The translations under genes were made by a program, and so were the position numbers. A stretch of 64,000 nt of DNA from Atrichornis clamosus (taxonomy: Eukaryota; Chordata; Aves; Passeriformes; Menuridae). The DNA is taken from NCBI GenBank assembly GCA_013400975.1, contig WBMZ01005362.1:248001-312000 (forward strand). The letters run 5' to 3'. Every line of letters starts with the position of its first letter. Position 1 is the stretch's first letter. The notes below the pieces were generated by a model. That model was not told where the DNA came from. It ran no database searches and saw only the letters and a program-made list of their open reading frames with translations. This document shows positions 38,691 through 50,830 of the stretch, one piece after another.

Positions 38691-40934
38691 GAGAGTCTCT
38701 GAAATTAGATGTACAGGGTAGCAAAAATGCCAAGAGAGGAAAATTATCTGCAATTATATGCTCCCTTTTTTCATCTGTTGCTTGAAAACACATTTTTAAA
38801 GGTACTGCTGTCAGTTTTAACTGTGTTTGTGTTTGAAGCAATGAGTTTTAATTTTAGTATAGCTTGTCAATGCTTTTACAACCCCTGGGCTAATAGGAAA
38901 TCTTTTTTTTGTGGCTTAATAGCAAAAGGAAAATTATGTAAAGGCTTCTTCAATATCAGGAATTCTATGCCAGGGCAAATGCACTATCTCCAGTAAATTT
39001 GCAAATACTTTTCCATTTCTAAGGTGTATAGAGCTCTGTTGGATAGGATTTTTATCTTTACCTTTTCTTACATTTGTATGTGTTGGAAGATATTTTCACT
39101 TATTGCAATAAAAATTAAATAAATTAATGAAACATATTCTCTCTTTTCTGCTGTAAAATTATCACTCCTCTAATCCAGTGCTAACTAAAAACTTGTGATT
39201 CTCATTAATTGTAATAGGTTCTGGAAGAAATTGCAAACCAGTACCATAAAACTAACAGCACGATAAAATAATGTCTCAGAATTGACATGAACACTTCTCT
39301 CTATATAGATATTTCATCGAGAGCAAATGCCTGGAGTTTTCTACAGGTTTTCCTAATCATATTTCTATTTGATAATGTAAGAAGTCATTCCCCAAGGGCA
39401 GTGTTTTGTTCCCCTTCAAGTCAAAGATAAAAATTCTCTTGAGTTTCGTGGGAACAAGAGCATTCTAAAAATAAAATTGCTTCTCTGATAACCTCTAGTG
39501 GATTTTTTTTTCTCAGAAAGCAAACACAACAAAGATGACCTTTTCATCAGCTCCATTTCTGTCCTTAGGGTGTAACTCTATTTAGTGCAAAAACAGCTCA
39601 AGGATATGTGAAGGCCAGTTATGTCATCTCATGCTCCCTCTGGATTGCCCTGAGGCAAAATTGTCCCTTTCTGGTGGTAGTTTACAGCTGTTTCTGGGCA
39701 TCAGTATGTCTCAGGAGCCCCCAGATAAGTAGGGAGGAAAAGTGGATAATGTTATACTGCATCACAGTAGGGGCAACTCTTTTTTGAACTCTTGCAATTT
39801 CTTATCAACCGTAGTATACTGCCACGATTACCACAGAAGAGGCTGTAAGTCTGCTCTTAATCACTGTGAATCCTTCCTGAGGGATTGGAAAGAAACAGGG
39901 CTGCCACAGAGGAAGGTAGAATAAAGTACTAAACGTATCCCAGCCACATATTGTAAGTCAAAAAAGAATTAAAATCGTTACACAGATTCAGAAATCAGAC
40001 GACCAAGGCCACTGTGCTTGAGACTCTCAAGCTAGAAATTCTTCAGGTCTGTGCAGAGACCCACAAGAGACTTTGTGACCAAAGCTTTCAAGGAGAGAGG
40101 GGGACATTTAAACTTTCTGGATCTCACTTTAGGTAAAACAGTGAGCAATCTGTTGTGATGAATGCTGCCTGTACGCCCTGTCCTTCTCCTCATCTGCTGT
40201 TTACCCTTGCAGTTAAACAAGGCACTGCAGGACATTTCCTGATGTCTGCTGGAGACTCGTTTGTCGTTGTGCATCAACACATGGTACAGCTGTTACCTCA
40301 TTCCACGGGCACTGAGCGGGGTGACCGTGCTGGGCTCAGCACCATTTGAATTGGAGCTCCACTGTTCACTTGGTTACGTGAGCAGAGAGAGGGAGAGGAC
40401 CACACAGATACAACCCAACCTATCAAAAACCTTTGTCAACCTTTCTAGAACATCTTTGCAAGCATCTCTGCTTTAATAAATGCTGTCTGTCAGACAGAAC
40501 CAAGAAGAGGAAAGGATGTTTGCTTTTAAAGGCATATACTGCATTTTTTCTGTTTTACTTGTGTTTTGTAGCTGGATTTTAAAAAAGAAAAAATAAGGAA
40601 AGGAAGAAGGAGAATGGCAATGGGAAACATTTTCCTGCATACAGAGTAATGACAGAATATTTGCATTAAACTGATGGATTTACTTGAAGCGTCTGCGGTC
40701 TGAAGACGAAATCATTATTTTAGACACACACAAAAATTAAGTATTTAATTTTAATAGTGATAATAGTTTGTACAGCTATTACAGGTTTCGTTTATTTCAA
40801 AGTTTGGTAAAATACCTCATACTATTCAAGCTTACACAAGCACCGTAACTTGTGTTCTTCACCAGTAGAGGACAGCACGAGCCTAGCTGTTTTCCCAATG
40901 CAAAAGTTGCTCCACCTTTTTCCTACTTTCTTCA
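38690..40934. other. non-coding stretch, no gene seen
   Basis: Base skew returns to normal after about 38700. The largest frame is 95 codons (38709-38996). An AT-rich stretch surrounds 39100. No named repeat was seen. Confidence 0.5.
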
Positions 40935-41040
40935 CCCAGCAGCTAAAGTCAATGGAAGTTTCCTCCCTAACTTCTTCAAGAGGAACACCCGGTCTCCTTA
41001 CTGAATGTTTTGCAGTGAAGTAAGATTTAAGCATATGTTT
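40935..41040. repeat. possible fold-back repeat trace
   Basis: 'agctaaagtcaatggaagtt' (near 40942) and 'taagatttaagcatatgttt' (near 41021) resemble parts of the sauropsid inverted repeats with 'gaagtcaatgg' cores and 'cttaagcatatgctta' arms. The pairing of arms is poor. A 129-codon minus-strand frame (40822-41211) overlaps it and is regarded as incidental. Confidence 0.25.
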
Positions 41041-41599
41041 TGTCACTGGCAGAAATCTCTCATGATCAACATACTCACAAAGCTGCTGTTGTGCCTGTTT
41101 TCTTCCTTCCAAGGCACCTTTTACCTGGGAGATCCTCGTAACATTTCTCACAGACACAGAAAATGCAGAAGTGAAATCACAGGTGAGCCTGACAGGCTGA
41201 CAGATTAACATGCTGTGTTCTTCTGCAGTTTGCAGATGTCAGCAGCCTGCAGTTTGGTTTTTGCTTAATGTTGCTTTCCAAGATAGGAATCACAGAACTG
41301 CACCAGCCTTGAAAAGCACATAAGAAAACAGGGTCTTTGTCCTAGAACATGTTTTATCTTACCTTAGGCAAATCTAACCCAGGCAGGCAGGTAGAGAGAA
41401 TCCTGGGAAGGAGAGGAGCTGCAGATTCTGCACCAAAGTTCACAGGGGATCATCACAGGAGGTGGCTGGTGCTTCCTTTCTACTTAGGGATTGACCGCGG
41501 AGCAAGCTTACTGCCTAATTCATAAGATGCAGTGAATTGCTCTAAATCCCTCATTACTTCAGCTTTTGCCTTAATTCTTATTTGTATTGCTTAGACCCA

Positions 41600-41710
41600 C
41601 CTCATCCCCATGTATGATCTGGGCTGCTCCTGGCTGCCGTGCCTGAGCAGGCCCTGCTCGGTTTACCCCGGTAGCACGGGGCTGACACGGCCCCTGCCCT
41701 ACTGTCCTTG
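41600..41710. other. small GC-rich, CpG-denser patch
   Basis: Holds five CpGs within about 65 bp (around 41637-41696), clearly more than the surrounding CpG-poor DNA. It is too short for a CpG island. It could be a young insertion, an unmethylated regulatory site or the edge of a transcribed unit, and it lies 70 bp from the minus-strand microexon candidate. Confidence 0.45.
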
Positions 41711-41778
41711 TTATGCTTGGCTCCCAGCTGCTCTCAGCGTTGGACAACTGCTGGACTTTGCTGTGTCCTAACACTCAC

Positions 41779-41800
41779 CTACCTCACAGCAGCTCAAAAT
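41779..41800 (-). other. candidate 22-nt microexon
   Basis: On the minus strand the acceptor tract GTGTGTCATTTTTCTGCAG is followed by 22 nt (ATTTTGAGCTGCTGTGAGGT plus AG). These are followed by the donor GTGAGTG (complement of 41772-41778). Both sites fit the consensus well. One frame is open (ILSCCEV) but 22 nt would shift frame if skipped. A non-coding RNA exon or chance are equally possible. Confidence 0.2.
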
Positions 41801-41809
41801 CTGCAGAAA

Positions 41810-44800
41810 AATGACACACAAGAAACATGTACGTTTTTCTTTGTATATAGCCTGGGTAGTACTTCTATCTCCCTGCTTACTTAAGTCCTATTTGTTTAAG
41901 CTTGTGGTTTTCTTTTTGTGTGTGATGAGAGTGAGTGATGAGAATTTTCCCAAGTCAGGCTGCTTTAATGAAAAGATTGTTTTTAAAATCATTCTTTCTG
42001 TCAAATGAACTGTTCAGTGACTAGAAAAAAAATCTATTCCCACTCCTTATACCCAGAAATTCAAAACTGCAGTCAACACCTTCCAGGCAATGCTGGTTTG
42101 GGCTCGCACATGTGCATTATATCTGGGTATAGATAATGGTGTAGATATTTTTAGGGAAATATTGAGTTAATTTACTAAAGCTGTTTAATCATGAATATTT
42201 AAGATGAAATTGCAGGATGATTTCTAGCCACTCAAGCATTAAGTTTGCCAAATGCTCCCTGTTAGCTGTAGTGGGCAAGTTTCTGGCAACAACTTAGACT
42301 TCGACAAAGCTTTGAAGGTGTTGTATGATTTAGAGCACCTAACTCTACATAGGATGAGTGAAGGCCAGGTAACAATGGGACACAAAAACCTGTAAGTTTT
42401 ATTACACATTTACTTCAGCTTTACCTTTTGTAGTCTGGATTTCTGTTGCCAACTTCTACATGCTACAAAGGTATGAAGCACAACACTGCCAACTTGGCAA
42501 GAAATTATCAAACCCTAAATCTCTTTTGGTCCATGAGAGAATTTCTGTTGCTTTTTGAAAAAATTGGGCTGGTAATAGGACATGCAGGAGAAGCCGTTCT
42601 GGTGGGGCATTGGATGGTTCTTGTATTCATTCAACAAGTGGAGCCAAGAGCCTGTAGCTCTGTCTGCCTGTACTTTGTCTTGCTGTTGCATGTCTGCAGC
42701 ACATGCCACATCTGCTCCTCCTTCTCTGCAGACACTCGCTCTGTACTGCACTGAGGCCGGTCACACTCAGCTCTCACAGGGAATTAAGGACTTGTCTCTA
42801 CTAGAATTTGCATTGTAATGTTTGTCTGTGCCATGTGTTGAGTATACATGTAACACTCATAGCCTCTTTTTCCCAGAGCAGTAAAATTGGTACCCATTGA
42901 ACCAGCTTATCAAAGATAGTATAGCAGTTGTTGAGAACAGCACATAATAAGTATCTAATTCGGATCCCAAGTCTGTACTACAGAGTGTCTCTTATTTAAC
43001 TTCTGAAAAATTGTGTCAATTTTCAAGTTCATCTAACTCTTCCCGTAGCTTCCAGACTCTACAGAAACACTTCCTACATGGAAGTGCTGTTTCAGCCTTG
43101 CCTAGTCTCTAGGCAAATATCTTTCTGCTTACTGATCATCGATGAGCCCTGGGCAGTGCAGTGACAGACAGCTGACATAAATCATGTCTCATTAGCTCTG
43201 GGGCGGGGAAGAAGAAAACAAACAAACTTGTGTCAATTTTGAAGTGGAGCTGAATTATGGGTGGCCATTTCTTACCATCCAAAATTCAGAGAACTTGTGG
43301 TGTTACCTCTTGTAACAATTTCTGTGAGTTATGGATATGGACTTACAGAGGACTCTGCATATTGGTTTTGAATAACAAGTTCCACTTAACCTGACTTACA
43401 GATTTTCCTTGAGTTTCTATGGGGGAATCTTAATAGGCCAGGACCTTGCCTTTTTACTCCTCCTTTTTCATGATCTCTAGAGCATCCTAAGTGTTGCCTC
43501 AGCACTGATGATATGGGCAGCAGTAACCTTGAAGACTTCTTTTCAAATGCCCCGTATCTTCTCATATTTTGATCTGTGTCAAGTGTAGGCATACCTTACA
43601 CTTTCTGTAGCCTCTCATCTCTTCGAAGTAATCCTAACAAATCATGATAGATGGTACACCGTAAGTTATGCATCATCTCAGGCCCACTTAGTCCAATGAT
43701 CTCTTCTCAGAGAAATGAAAAAGAGCTGGGAAGAGCTATAAATGGCTTCAAGGAAGTTAATGAAACTGTCAGCAGCTAATACACTTTCTAAGGTCAGTTT
43801 GGGTTTTGTAAAGATAAAGCAATACCTACTCAGCAATTTTCAATGCACTGATTAGTCTGCAATGCTAGCAGTTCCTCTTGCTCTGTTAAAATAACACAGT
43901 ATCCTTTATTTTGAAAATACGTTGTCTGCGTACAAAAAGAATCTGACTCCATGTGAATATTTAGCGACCATGTTTATTGCATTCAGACTCTCTAGTTTGG
44001 GTGGGATTTTTCTGAGGAGATTCCTTTCTTAGCTTTATGTTACTGCCTTCTCAGAGAGATGGGAGATAGGTTCTGAAAACCATGAGGGAAGATATTACAT
44101 TTTTATTACAACACATCTCCCTGCCTGGTGATGGAATCTAGCTGAGAGGAGTGTCTGGAAAGTGCATAGCCTCCCTCTGGCTTTGGTTGTCTCAAGCAGA
44201 CTCTGGGGTATATTGTAATTCTTATCTGATGTTCCTTAGGATATCTGAATTCTTTTGTCTGCGAGTAAGGGTATTTCATCTTCTCTTTCATGACAGATAT
44301 GTGTACTATAATGGTTCTTTCTCTTTATTGGAAAGGAAGACTGCCACAAATTAAATGCTAGGCGAGTAATCACCCATCTATAATGAGCAAGGACAGCTAC
44401 TTAGCAAGTATTTTTGGCCTTTATTCTTTTCATAGGAATGCCTGTGCTCTTCCTTGAGGCCACCAAGCACAGTAGAATTTAGGAGAAGTCTGTGACATTT
44501 CTTAGAGATAGCATTCTTGCACAGAAAGGCAAATTTCTTGTATTACAGATGCTAATCTAAATGCTCTGATGGCTTGATCAAATGCCCCATAAAGCTAATA
44601 TTTCCGTGGATTATTTGATCAGACTTGATATTAACATCTTTAGCTTGAAGGAATAAATGCTAATAGGGACTTTTTTTTAATTCAAAGCCATATAACTTCC
44701 TATATAATAACCAAGAATAAATATAAACTCTTATTATGAGTGCTACCACATATGCCTACCCCAACTACCTACAATCTGTTTGGCTAAGGTGGTCATCTTT

Positions 44801-45595
44801 TTTTTTTCCCTTTAATATAAACAGAGTGTTTATTCCTTTACCCTGTCTAAACTCTGCCTGATCACATAGTTGTTCCACTAAAGGAAATTACAGGCAGCAG
44901 AGAAATCTGGAGAAATATCTGTGTTTTAATACTAGCTGTATGTCATCCAGGATCCCACCGGAGATGACATTATTACTTTTCAATGGCAAGAGCTGGTCAC
45001 ATGGGAGGTGATGTTTTTATTATAATCAGCTGCAGAGGACTGGTGAGGGTGAGCTCATCTGCAGCTGAGTATGTTTGAACTTTTGTACCTTTCAGTACCT
45101 TTCTGTGAGCAGTGGAAACTCTCCAACTGGGATGTGTTAGAGAGTTAGGTTTCCTGTACATTTTGGGATCTTAGAAAATGGCCACAGGAAATGAACATTG
45201 CAAAATAAAATAGAACTGAAGAATTACGGCGTTGATTCTTGAAGCAAAGTAGTTTCATCTGGGTTCTGTAGGAAAGGATTATTATGGTTTAAATATCTGA
45301 TTTGATTTTAGTCTTCCATTCACAGAATTACTCAAAAGACTTCTTGAATCTAAGTTGTATTACACAAAGCAGATCCCACTTACACTGTGACCTGGGAGTC
45401 TCCTGGGAGATGCTGAGCACCCTTGACTCCTATCTGAAGCTTCAAGGACTGGTCTTTTGTCAAAGCCTCGATAAACATATCACATCTGCTTCCCTGGGAC
45501 AGTTTCCAGACAATATGCATTTAATTGACTTTCGGTGAGGAATAAATGGAAATCTAGTGGCACATCTGGTGCTGCCTTCAAATCAATTTACAGTA
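41810..45595. other. non-coding stretch, some CNE-like pieces
   Basis: No gene seen. Short segments with clustered E-box and homeobox-like words occur at about 43160-43200 ('tcatgtctcattagctc') and 44980-45065 ('taatcagctgcagagg', 'catctgcagctgag'). The largest frame is 102 codons (42446-42754), opposed by an antisense frame. Confidence 0.45.
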
Positions 45596-45599
45596 GTTA

Positions 45600-46180
45600 A
45601 ATAGATTTGAATTGGCACTCACTCACATGGAGAACCTGTCATGCAGCTCTGTTCCCTTCACCCCACTGACTAGGCTATTAAACAGTGGCTTTTGCCTGAA
45701 TGCAGATTTTTTTGAAAAAAAATATGACATTTTGCACATGCCTGAGCTTTACGGCAGTTAATGAAATTAAAGCAAAGAACTCCCAGCACAGTAGGAAACC
45801 CAGATAACGGGAACAATCATTTAGTCAGCACATTTCTGCTCCCACAGGAGCTGAGGCTAATTATCGGGGCCAAGGCATCAGGCATTCAGAGGGGTGAGGA
45901 GATGACAGCACAACAGCATTTCTCTGCACAGCTGCTCTAGTCAAATTTATTTACACATTCTGGAGAAACAATGCTTTTGAAACACATTTTCTCAGAGCAG
46001 ACTGGGAATTGCAGATAATGGATCCATGCAGTTGCCCTATCAAGTTTTCACAACAATTTGCAATTGTTTGGAAAGCAGCTGAGGCAGTTTATCCAGTACC
46101 ATCCATATGGGTCGACCCTGAGTAATTTTGGAAAAGATGTATCAAAGGGAAAAAGGAGTTTACAGCGGGAAAGGACGCAA
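45600..46180. promoter_or_regulatory. candidate conserved non-coding element
   Basis: A frame-poor run with dense binding-site words: CTAATTA at 45857-45863, 'gcagttaatgaaattaaagc' near 45755, 'gatgacagcac' near 45901, and 'caatttgcaattg' near 46055. It has the texture of vertebrate developmental enhancers, but conservation cannot be judged without alignment. Confidence 0.25.
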
Positions 46181-46411
46181 GTCTGGAAATTGTCTCCACA
46201 CAAAACAGACACTTTTTTTTTCTTCCCCCTAATTTAAGAAAAAGTCAAATAACATTCCACAGTCATCAAAGCATGTTCTCTTATCACCAAGTTGGCTTTG
46301 AGTTAACAGTGTATTTATTGATCTTTCTCTATTTTCTTTACTAAACCAGATCATAAAAGGTGAGAAAGAGCAGTTTTGTCTGAGCACTTTTATGAGTTAA
46401 AAGCATTATTT

Positions 46412-46600
46412 TGTGCTTAAGGCACTGGGCCAGATCTTCGAACATCTGGTTCAGTTCCTGCCTTTCCCTGTGTGACAAAATACATTTTCATTTCAATTCC
46501 CCATCTACAAGGTGGGGATCCTTTTGTTTTATTGTTTTACAGAGGTGGTCAGTTCACAGAGTTTATGTGATTATCTGCATGGCCCAGTTCAATGAAAGTG
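46412..46600 (-). mobile_element. MIR SINE relic
   Basis: The plus strand shows 'ggcactgggccagatcttcg', 'ggttcagttcctgcctttcc', 'ctgtgtgac', 'attccccatctacaaggtgg' and 'acagaggtggtcagttcaca'. This is the antisense MIR order from core to 3' part. A 72-codon frame across it is incidental. A second MIR in the same orientation follows 45 bp on. Confidence 0.6.
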
Positions 46601-46644
46601 ACTTTAAGACGTGTACAAGGGTTGATTAGGTAATATTTTGATTA

Positions 46645-46800
46645 TCCAGTCCCAGCTCTATCACTGTTTTCTGTGGCTTCAAAGTATTTTTTTCCAATAT
46701 TGCCATCTGTAATATGAGAAAAATGCTGCTTTCTTACTTCCAATGGCAGTTGTGTGAATAAGTTGTTTACAATGCTTCCAGAAATGTGCTGTAAATATGG
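46645..46800 (-). mobile_element. MIR SINE relic
   Basis: The plus strand shows 'cagtcccagctctatcactg', 'tgccatctgtaatatgagaa', 'aaatgctgctttcttac', 'cagttgtgtgaataa' and 'aatgtgctgtaaat'. These match antisense MIR through the 3' part (consensus cccatctgtaaaatggggat, then gttgtgaggattaa, then gcttagcacagtgcc). It is less diverged than the copy at 46412. Confidence 0.65.
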
Positions 46801-49800
46801 AAATTATTTCACTCACATGAACTCCATCCACTATGCTATCTTTTGAAAGAGCGTCCTTTCACTGTTTTTTGCTGCTTCTGCTCATAGATATTCTTCCCTC
46901 TTGTTTCCTATATGAAAAAGTTCATTCAGGCTTCACACATTATTATATCTCAATTTTCAGACGTATAAATCCAGCTGCAACATCTTGAAAGATGAGGAAT
47001 GGGTAACTAATGGTTGCGGTCTGATCTTGGCCAGAAGTCAGTTAAGATTTTATCTTAACACTGCCTTTGGTGTCCAGGGAAAGGCACTGACCTGTGGGCC
47101 ATCTTCCAGCTTGAGCGGAATTGGAATGCTGGCCCTTGGCCAACAGCCCAGCAGAAAGTCAAGTCATGAAACAAGAGAGATATTTGAGTCAACTCCTGAA
47201 ATAGGTGGAGTGGTCTCAAGGAACTGAGTGTTTTTACCGTCCACTCTGGGCTACATCTTTCCTTCCAAAGATTTTATCATTTCCGTGGCTTTCTGATCGT
47301 TTTCCAGCAAGACTGCAATCTCAGCCTACAAAGCACCAGGAAGGTTGTTCTAGCTGAAAATGATCTGATGTGAACTGGCAAGTTTCTGAGGATTCTTCTG
47401 TAAGGGAGCTGATTGTTTGGAACAAATGCTGCAGATATCTCCTTTAGGCTGCCCATTTCTGCTGTGACTTAGTTCACAGTAAGTTAGTTGAGGTAAATCT
47501 GTTAAGTTGCTACACAGGACCACAACTTTCCCAAATGTAAATACGCTGATTATCTAGTCCTGTTCTTATATCCTAAGAATTCTTTGTTTAATCTTTCACC
47601 AAAAATGAAGCAATTATATTCTCAAAATTACAGATTCAAGTGTTGTAACAACCTATTTATAATCCAGTATTTCTGCAAACAGTGTGCTGGTCCTTTTACT
47701 GCCTCCTTCTAACTGAAGGAATGTATTCGCCTGTGATGAGAAATTTTTTTCCAAGTAATGCAGGGCTCAGCAATTCTGTGGAACGCTCAGCAAATCGTGT
47801 CAATATCCTCCTTGAGCCAAGAAACAAAGGAAAGCAGCAAGCAGGCTTTTGAGGAAGGATTCAGCTTTTCATTCCAGGGTTCTTACTCAGAGCAATACAC
47901 ATTCCACAAGCCAGCCTGTTCCCGATAAACACAGACCACGCTCTGCTTTCTCAGAAACAAACATTTTCTAGTAATTTATAGGCAACTATTTAGATTGATG
48001 AAATTATAAACTAGGTATTTTGAAAGAACACCTGAAATATCACGAAATTGTATGCAGATCTGTTCACACTTTCTCTAGAAGCACACCACATGTTGTGGGG
48101 TTCCTCATGATCCCACCCATAGGTACCCCAAAGTACTTTCTGAGACAAGAATTACTGAAAGCTTTATTCAGGTTTCCCCTTAGAGCTGGGGAAATAGCCA
48201 CTAATATTTTTATTGTGGTGAGTTTTGAAAAGAATGATCAGATAACACAACACAACATCTGCTTCTGGAAAGCAGAATATAATGAAAAGGTAAGAGGCAG
48301 CACCAGGGATTGGGAATGTTTGAACAAGTGCAGTGCATATTCCGTGGGGAAAAAATCCCTTCTCACCTGTCTAGAAATGCTCAGTAAACAATCAAATGAA
48401 CAGTGTTGGCTGGTTCTAGGGAAAACCATTGCTTAGGAGTTGCCCTTAAGTACTAGACAAAGTTTTCAGAAACTCACGCCTTTCATCAGACTCTCCATTA
48501 GAGAAAAGGTTTGTAATATGCAAACCAGTTTGGGTTTCGCTGGTTCTACCAGCTGGTCTCGAAAGAGGTTACTCCTTTGCAGCCTGTTGTACCTACAGCA
48601 ACACTGCTACATTTTAATGCTGTTGTGTACTCCCGAGACAGAAAGGGTATAAAGGACCAGCTCATGAAAATCTATGAATTTCAAGCAACATCGGCGGAGG
48701 GATTTTTTTATAATTTACATGAAGTAAATCAGGCCTCTGTCCTTATTTCAGAACACTGTCAAGTTTGGTGTAAAATTAAAAAAAAAAAGAGTTTAATGAA
48801 TTTGTTTCCGAACAGTTATCCAGATAGCTAAACAGACTTGAATGCATAAGAGTGGAGATTATAGTGATGTGAAAATGTGTAATTAACAACTAACACAGCA
48901 TCTAGAAAGCTGGAAAAAGTAGACCAAATAATAGAGTTTGGTGACAAATACTGTGAACAAGCAGGACTTTTACATCAGAAACTCAGTGCAGAGAAGTTCA
49001 TTCTCAAGTATAGGTCAAATTTCAAGATGAATCCTGATAACATGGGAGGCACTCTGTGCCTGCATGCAATTCTTCACTTAGATAATGCATAGGGAAGAAA
49101 TCTAAACTCCCAAGGCATTTGACCCTGTGTGCAGTTGTCTAGGAACAAAATTATGTACAAAATACGGAGATATTATCAGGGCCTTGTGTATATCATGATT
49201 CCATAGCAATGGAATTTGCTGAAGAATTGTGATCTTGACTCTTGCTTATTATTAGTTACTAGATGAAAGGGAATGAGGAGATTTTGGAAGTCCTCAGAGA
49301 AGTCTCTGTGGTGGGCATTTTGCAGACATCTAGTAAATGAACACAGACTACAGAACAGGAAACTGCACCAGAAGGTGTAAATCACAATAGTTGTTGCAAC
49401 AGGTGTGATTAAAAGGAAAAACAAATCAACCAACCAACAAAGAATCCCCCTCTGCAAAAAAACTCCTAAACCCAACCAAGAAAACAGAAGGTGGTAGTTT
49501 ATAAAGTGGGTACATTTCTAGTCTCTGTGTGTATTAAAATACCTTTGACAGTGCCAGCCAAATATCATCAGTGTACTGAATTATGCTTTTAATCTTAGCT
49601 GTGAGAAGGATGAGCTCCTGTCATCTGGAAAGGATGGAAGACAAATTTGGAAAGGAAAAATTCTATTTAGAAATGGCACAGTTAACCATCTCACTGCACA
49701 GTAACTCTTTAACTCTTGCTTCTAGTCATATTCATCCCATAAGACCAGGCTGCTCTTCCTACTATTACAGGAGTGAAAGTCCCCTCTGCTCTTTACCAGA

Positions 49801-50148
49801 ACTTCCAGTTTTTGTCAGGCAAATATAACTGCCAATAGCTGAATATAAAAAAATAAATAATTTGTGATAAGTAAGAAACTGAAGAGCTTCTTTGGACTGT
49901 TTGAGTTAATGCTCAAAATATTTTTATAGGAACTCTTGCTCTTTAAAATATAAATGAAAGAGCTGTAAGATTTCAAATATGCTATACCAGAATCTTTCAT
50001 ACTGAGTTGTGTACGTACACATCAAACATGATGATTTTTAACTAATCATGGGTACCAATATTAGTAACATAACTGAAATTTGGTTGACATTGTTGAATAT
50101 GACAGGTCATATTACAGAATCCTGGAAGTAGGCCTGCCTATGCTGGGG
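46800..50148. other. non-coding stretch, no gene seen
   Basis: Holds a 138-codon plus-strand frame (48020-48436) with an AAG|GTAAGA donor-like site at about 48290 but no good acceptor, and overlapping frames after it. An A11 run lies at 48778-48788. No named repeat was recognised. Confidence 0.45.
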
Positions 50149-50162
50149 AAAAAAAAAAAAAA
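50149..50162. repeat. A14 homopolymer
   Basis: Fourteen consecutive A. No target-site duplication or retrocopy body was recognised upstream, so it is treated as simple sequence. Confidence 0.95.
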
Positions 50163-50579
50163 GATGTGCTTTGTACAGGTTTTGTCAAAAGTAATACACA
50201 AAATAAAAATACTGCACGTGTTGTTTTATATTCCTAGGTATGTCTCCATAGTCTGAAGAGTTCTTTTTCATGGCCATGAAAGCATTTAAGTTGCACTAAA
50301 CAGTTCAACTTAACAGTATTGTGAGACCACAGCTAAGACTCAAAATTAAGCAAGCCTTGATTATTTCTGATTTGGTATATTTACAATTAAAGGTAGCATT
50401 TTCTTCTTGTGTACATAAATGCCTAAGTAGTCAAACAGTTACTTTGGATTTAAGAACTTAATCAGATATTTTGTTCAATTTAAATCCAACTACTTTTCAT
50501 AGATGTATTTTAAATTTCAGTCTGCAACTCCCATTTAGCAGATCTACGATTCATTCACGCTCCCTCCTGATAATATTTT

Positions 50580-50830
50580 GTGGTGATGACAGAGACCATT
50601 CCTTGCTCATTTTATGTTAATTTTGACATCTGTTTTTTGGTTACCTTTGCATTGCACTGCCTCAGTTTGGAAACAGACTTCAGAAACTGCAGCCACAGCA
50701 TCCCACCAGGACACTCCTCTCTGGAGCCCAGGGAGGGGACGATGAAGCCAAACGGAGCGGAAGTAATCACCGCTAATTGAGCAGTGTAAAGCACCCCTCA
50801 CCAGTACCCCTGGCATTGCGGTTTACAAGG
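50580..50830. promoter_or_regulatory. candidate conserved non-coding element
   Basis: Contains 'gcctcagtttggaaacagac', 'gggacgatgaagcc', 'ggaagtaatcaccg' and the homeobox-like CTAATTG at 50773-50779. CpGs are slightly enriched relative to the surroundings. It has enhancer-like texture only; conservation is untested. Confidence 0.22.

Noticed and set aside
40822..41211. 129-codon minus-strand frame
   Set aside because: Overlaps a possible ancient repeat trace and shows no recognisable domain.
48020..48436. 138-codon plus-strand frame with a donor-like AAG|GTAAGA inside
   Set aside because: No domain or known family, no adequate acceptor, and an opposing minus-strand frame overlaps it. Treated as chance.
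50149..50162. A14 run as the tail of a processed pseudogene
   Set aside because: No upstream gene-like body, polyadenylation context or target-site duplication could be made out.
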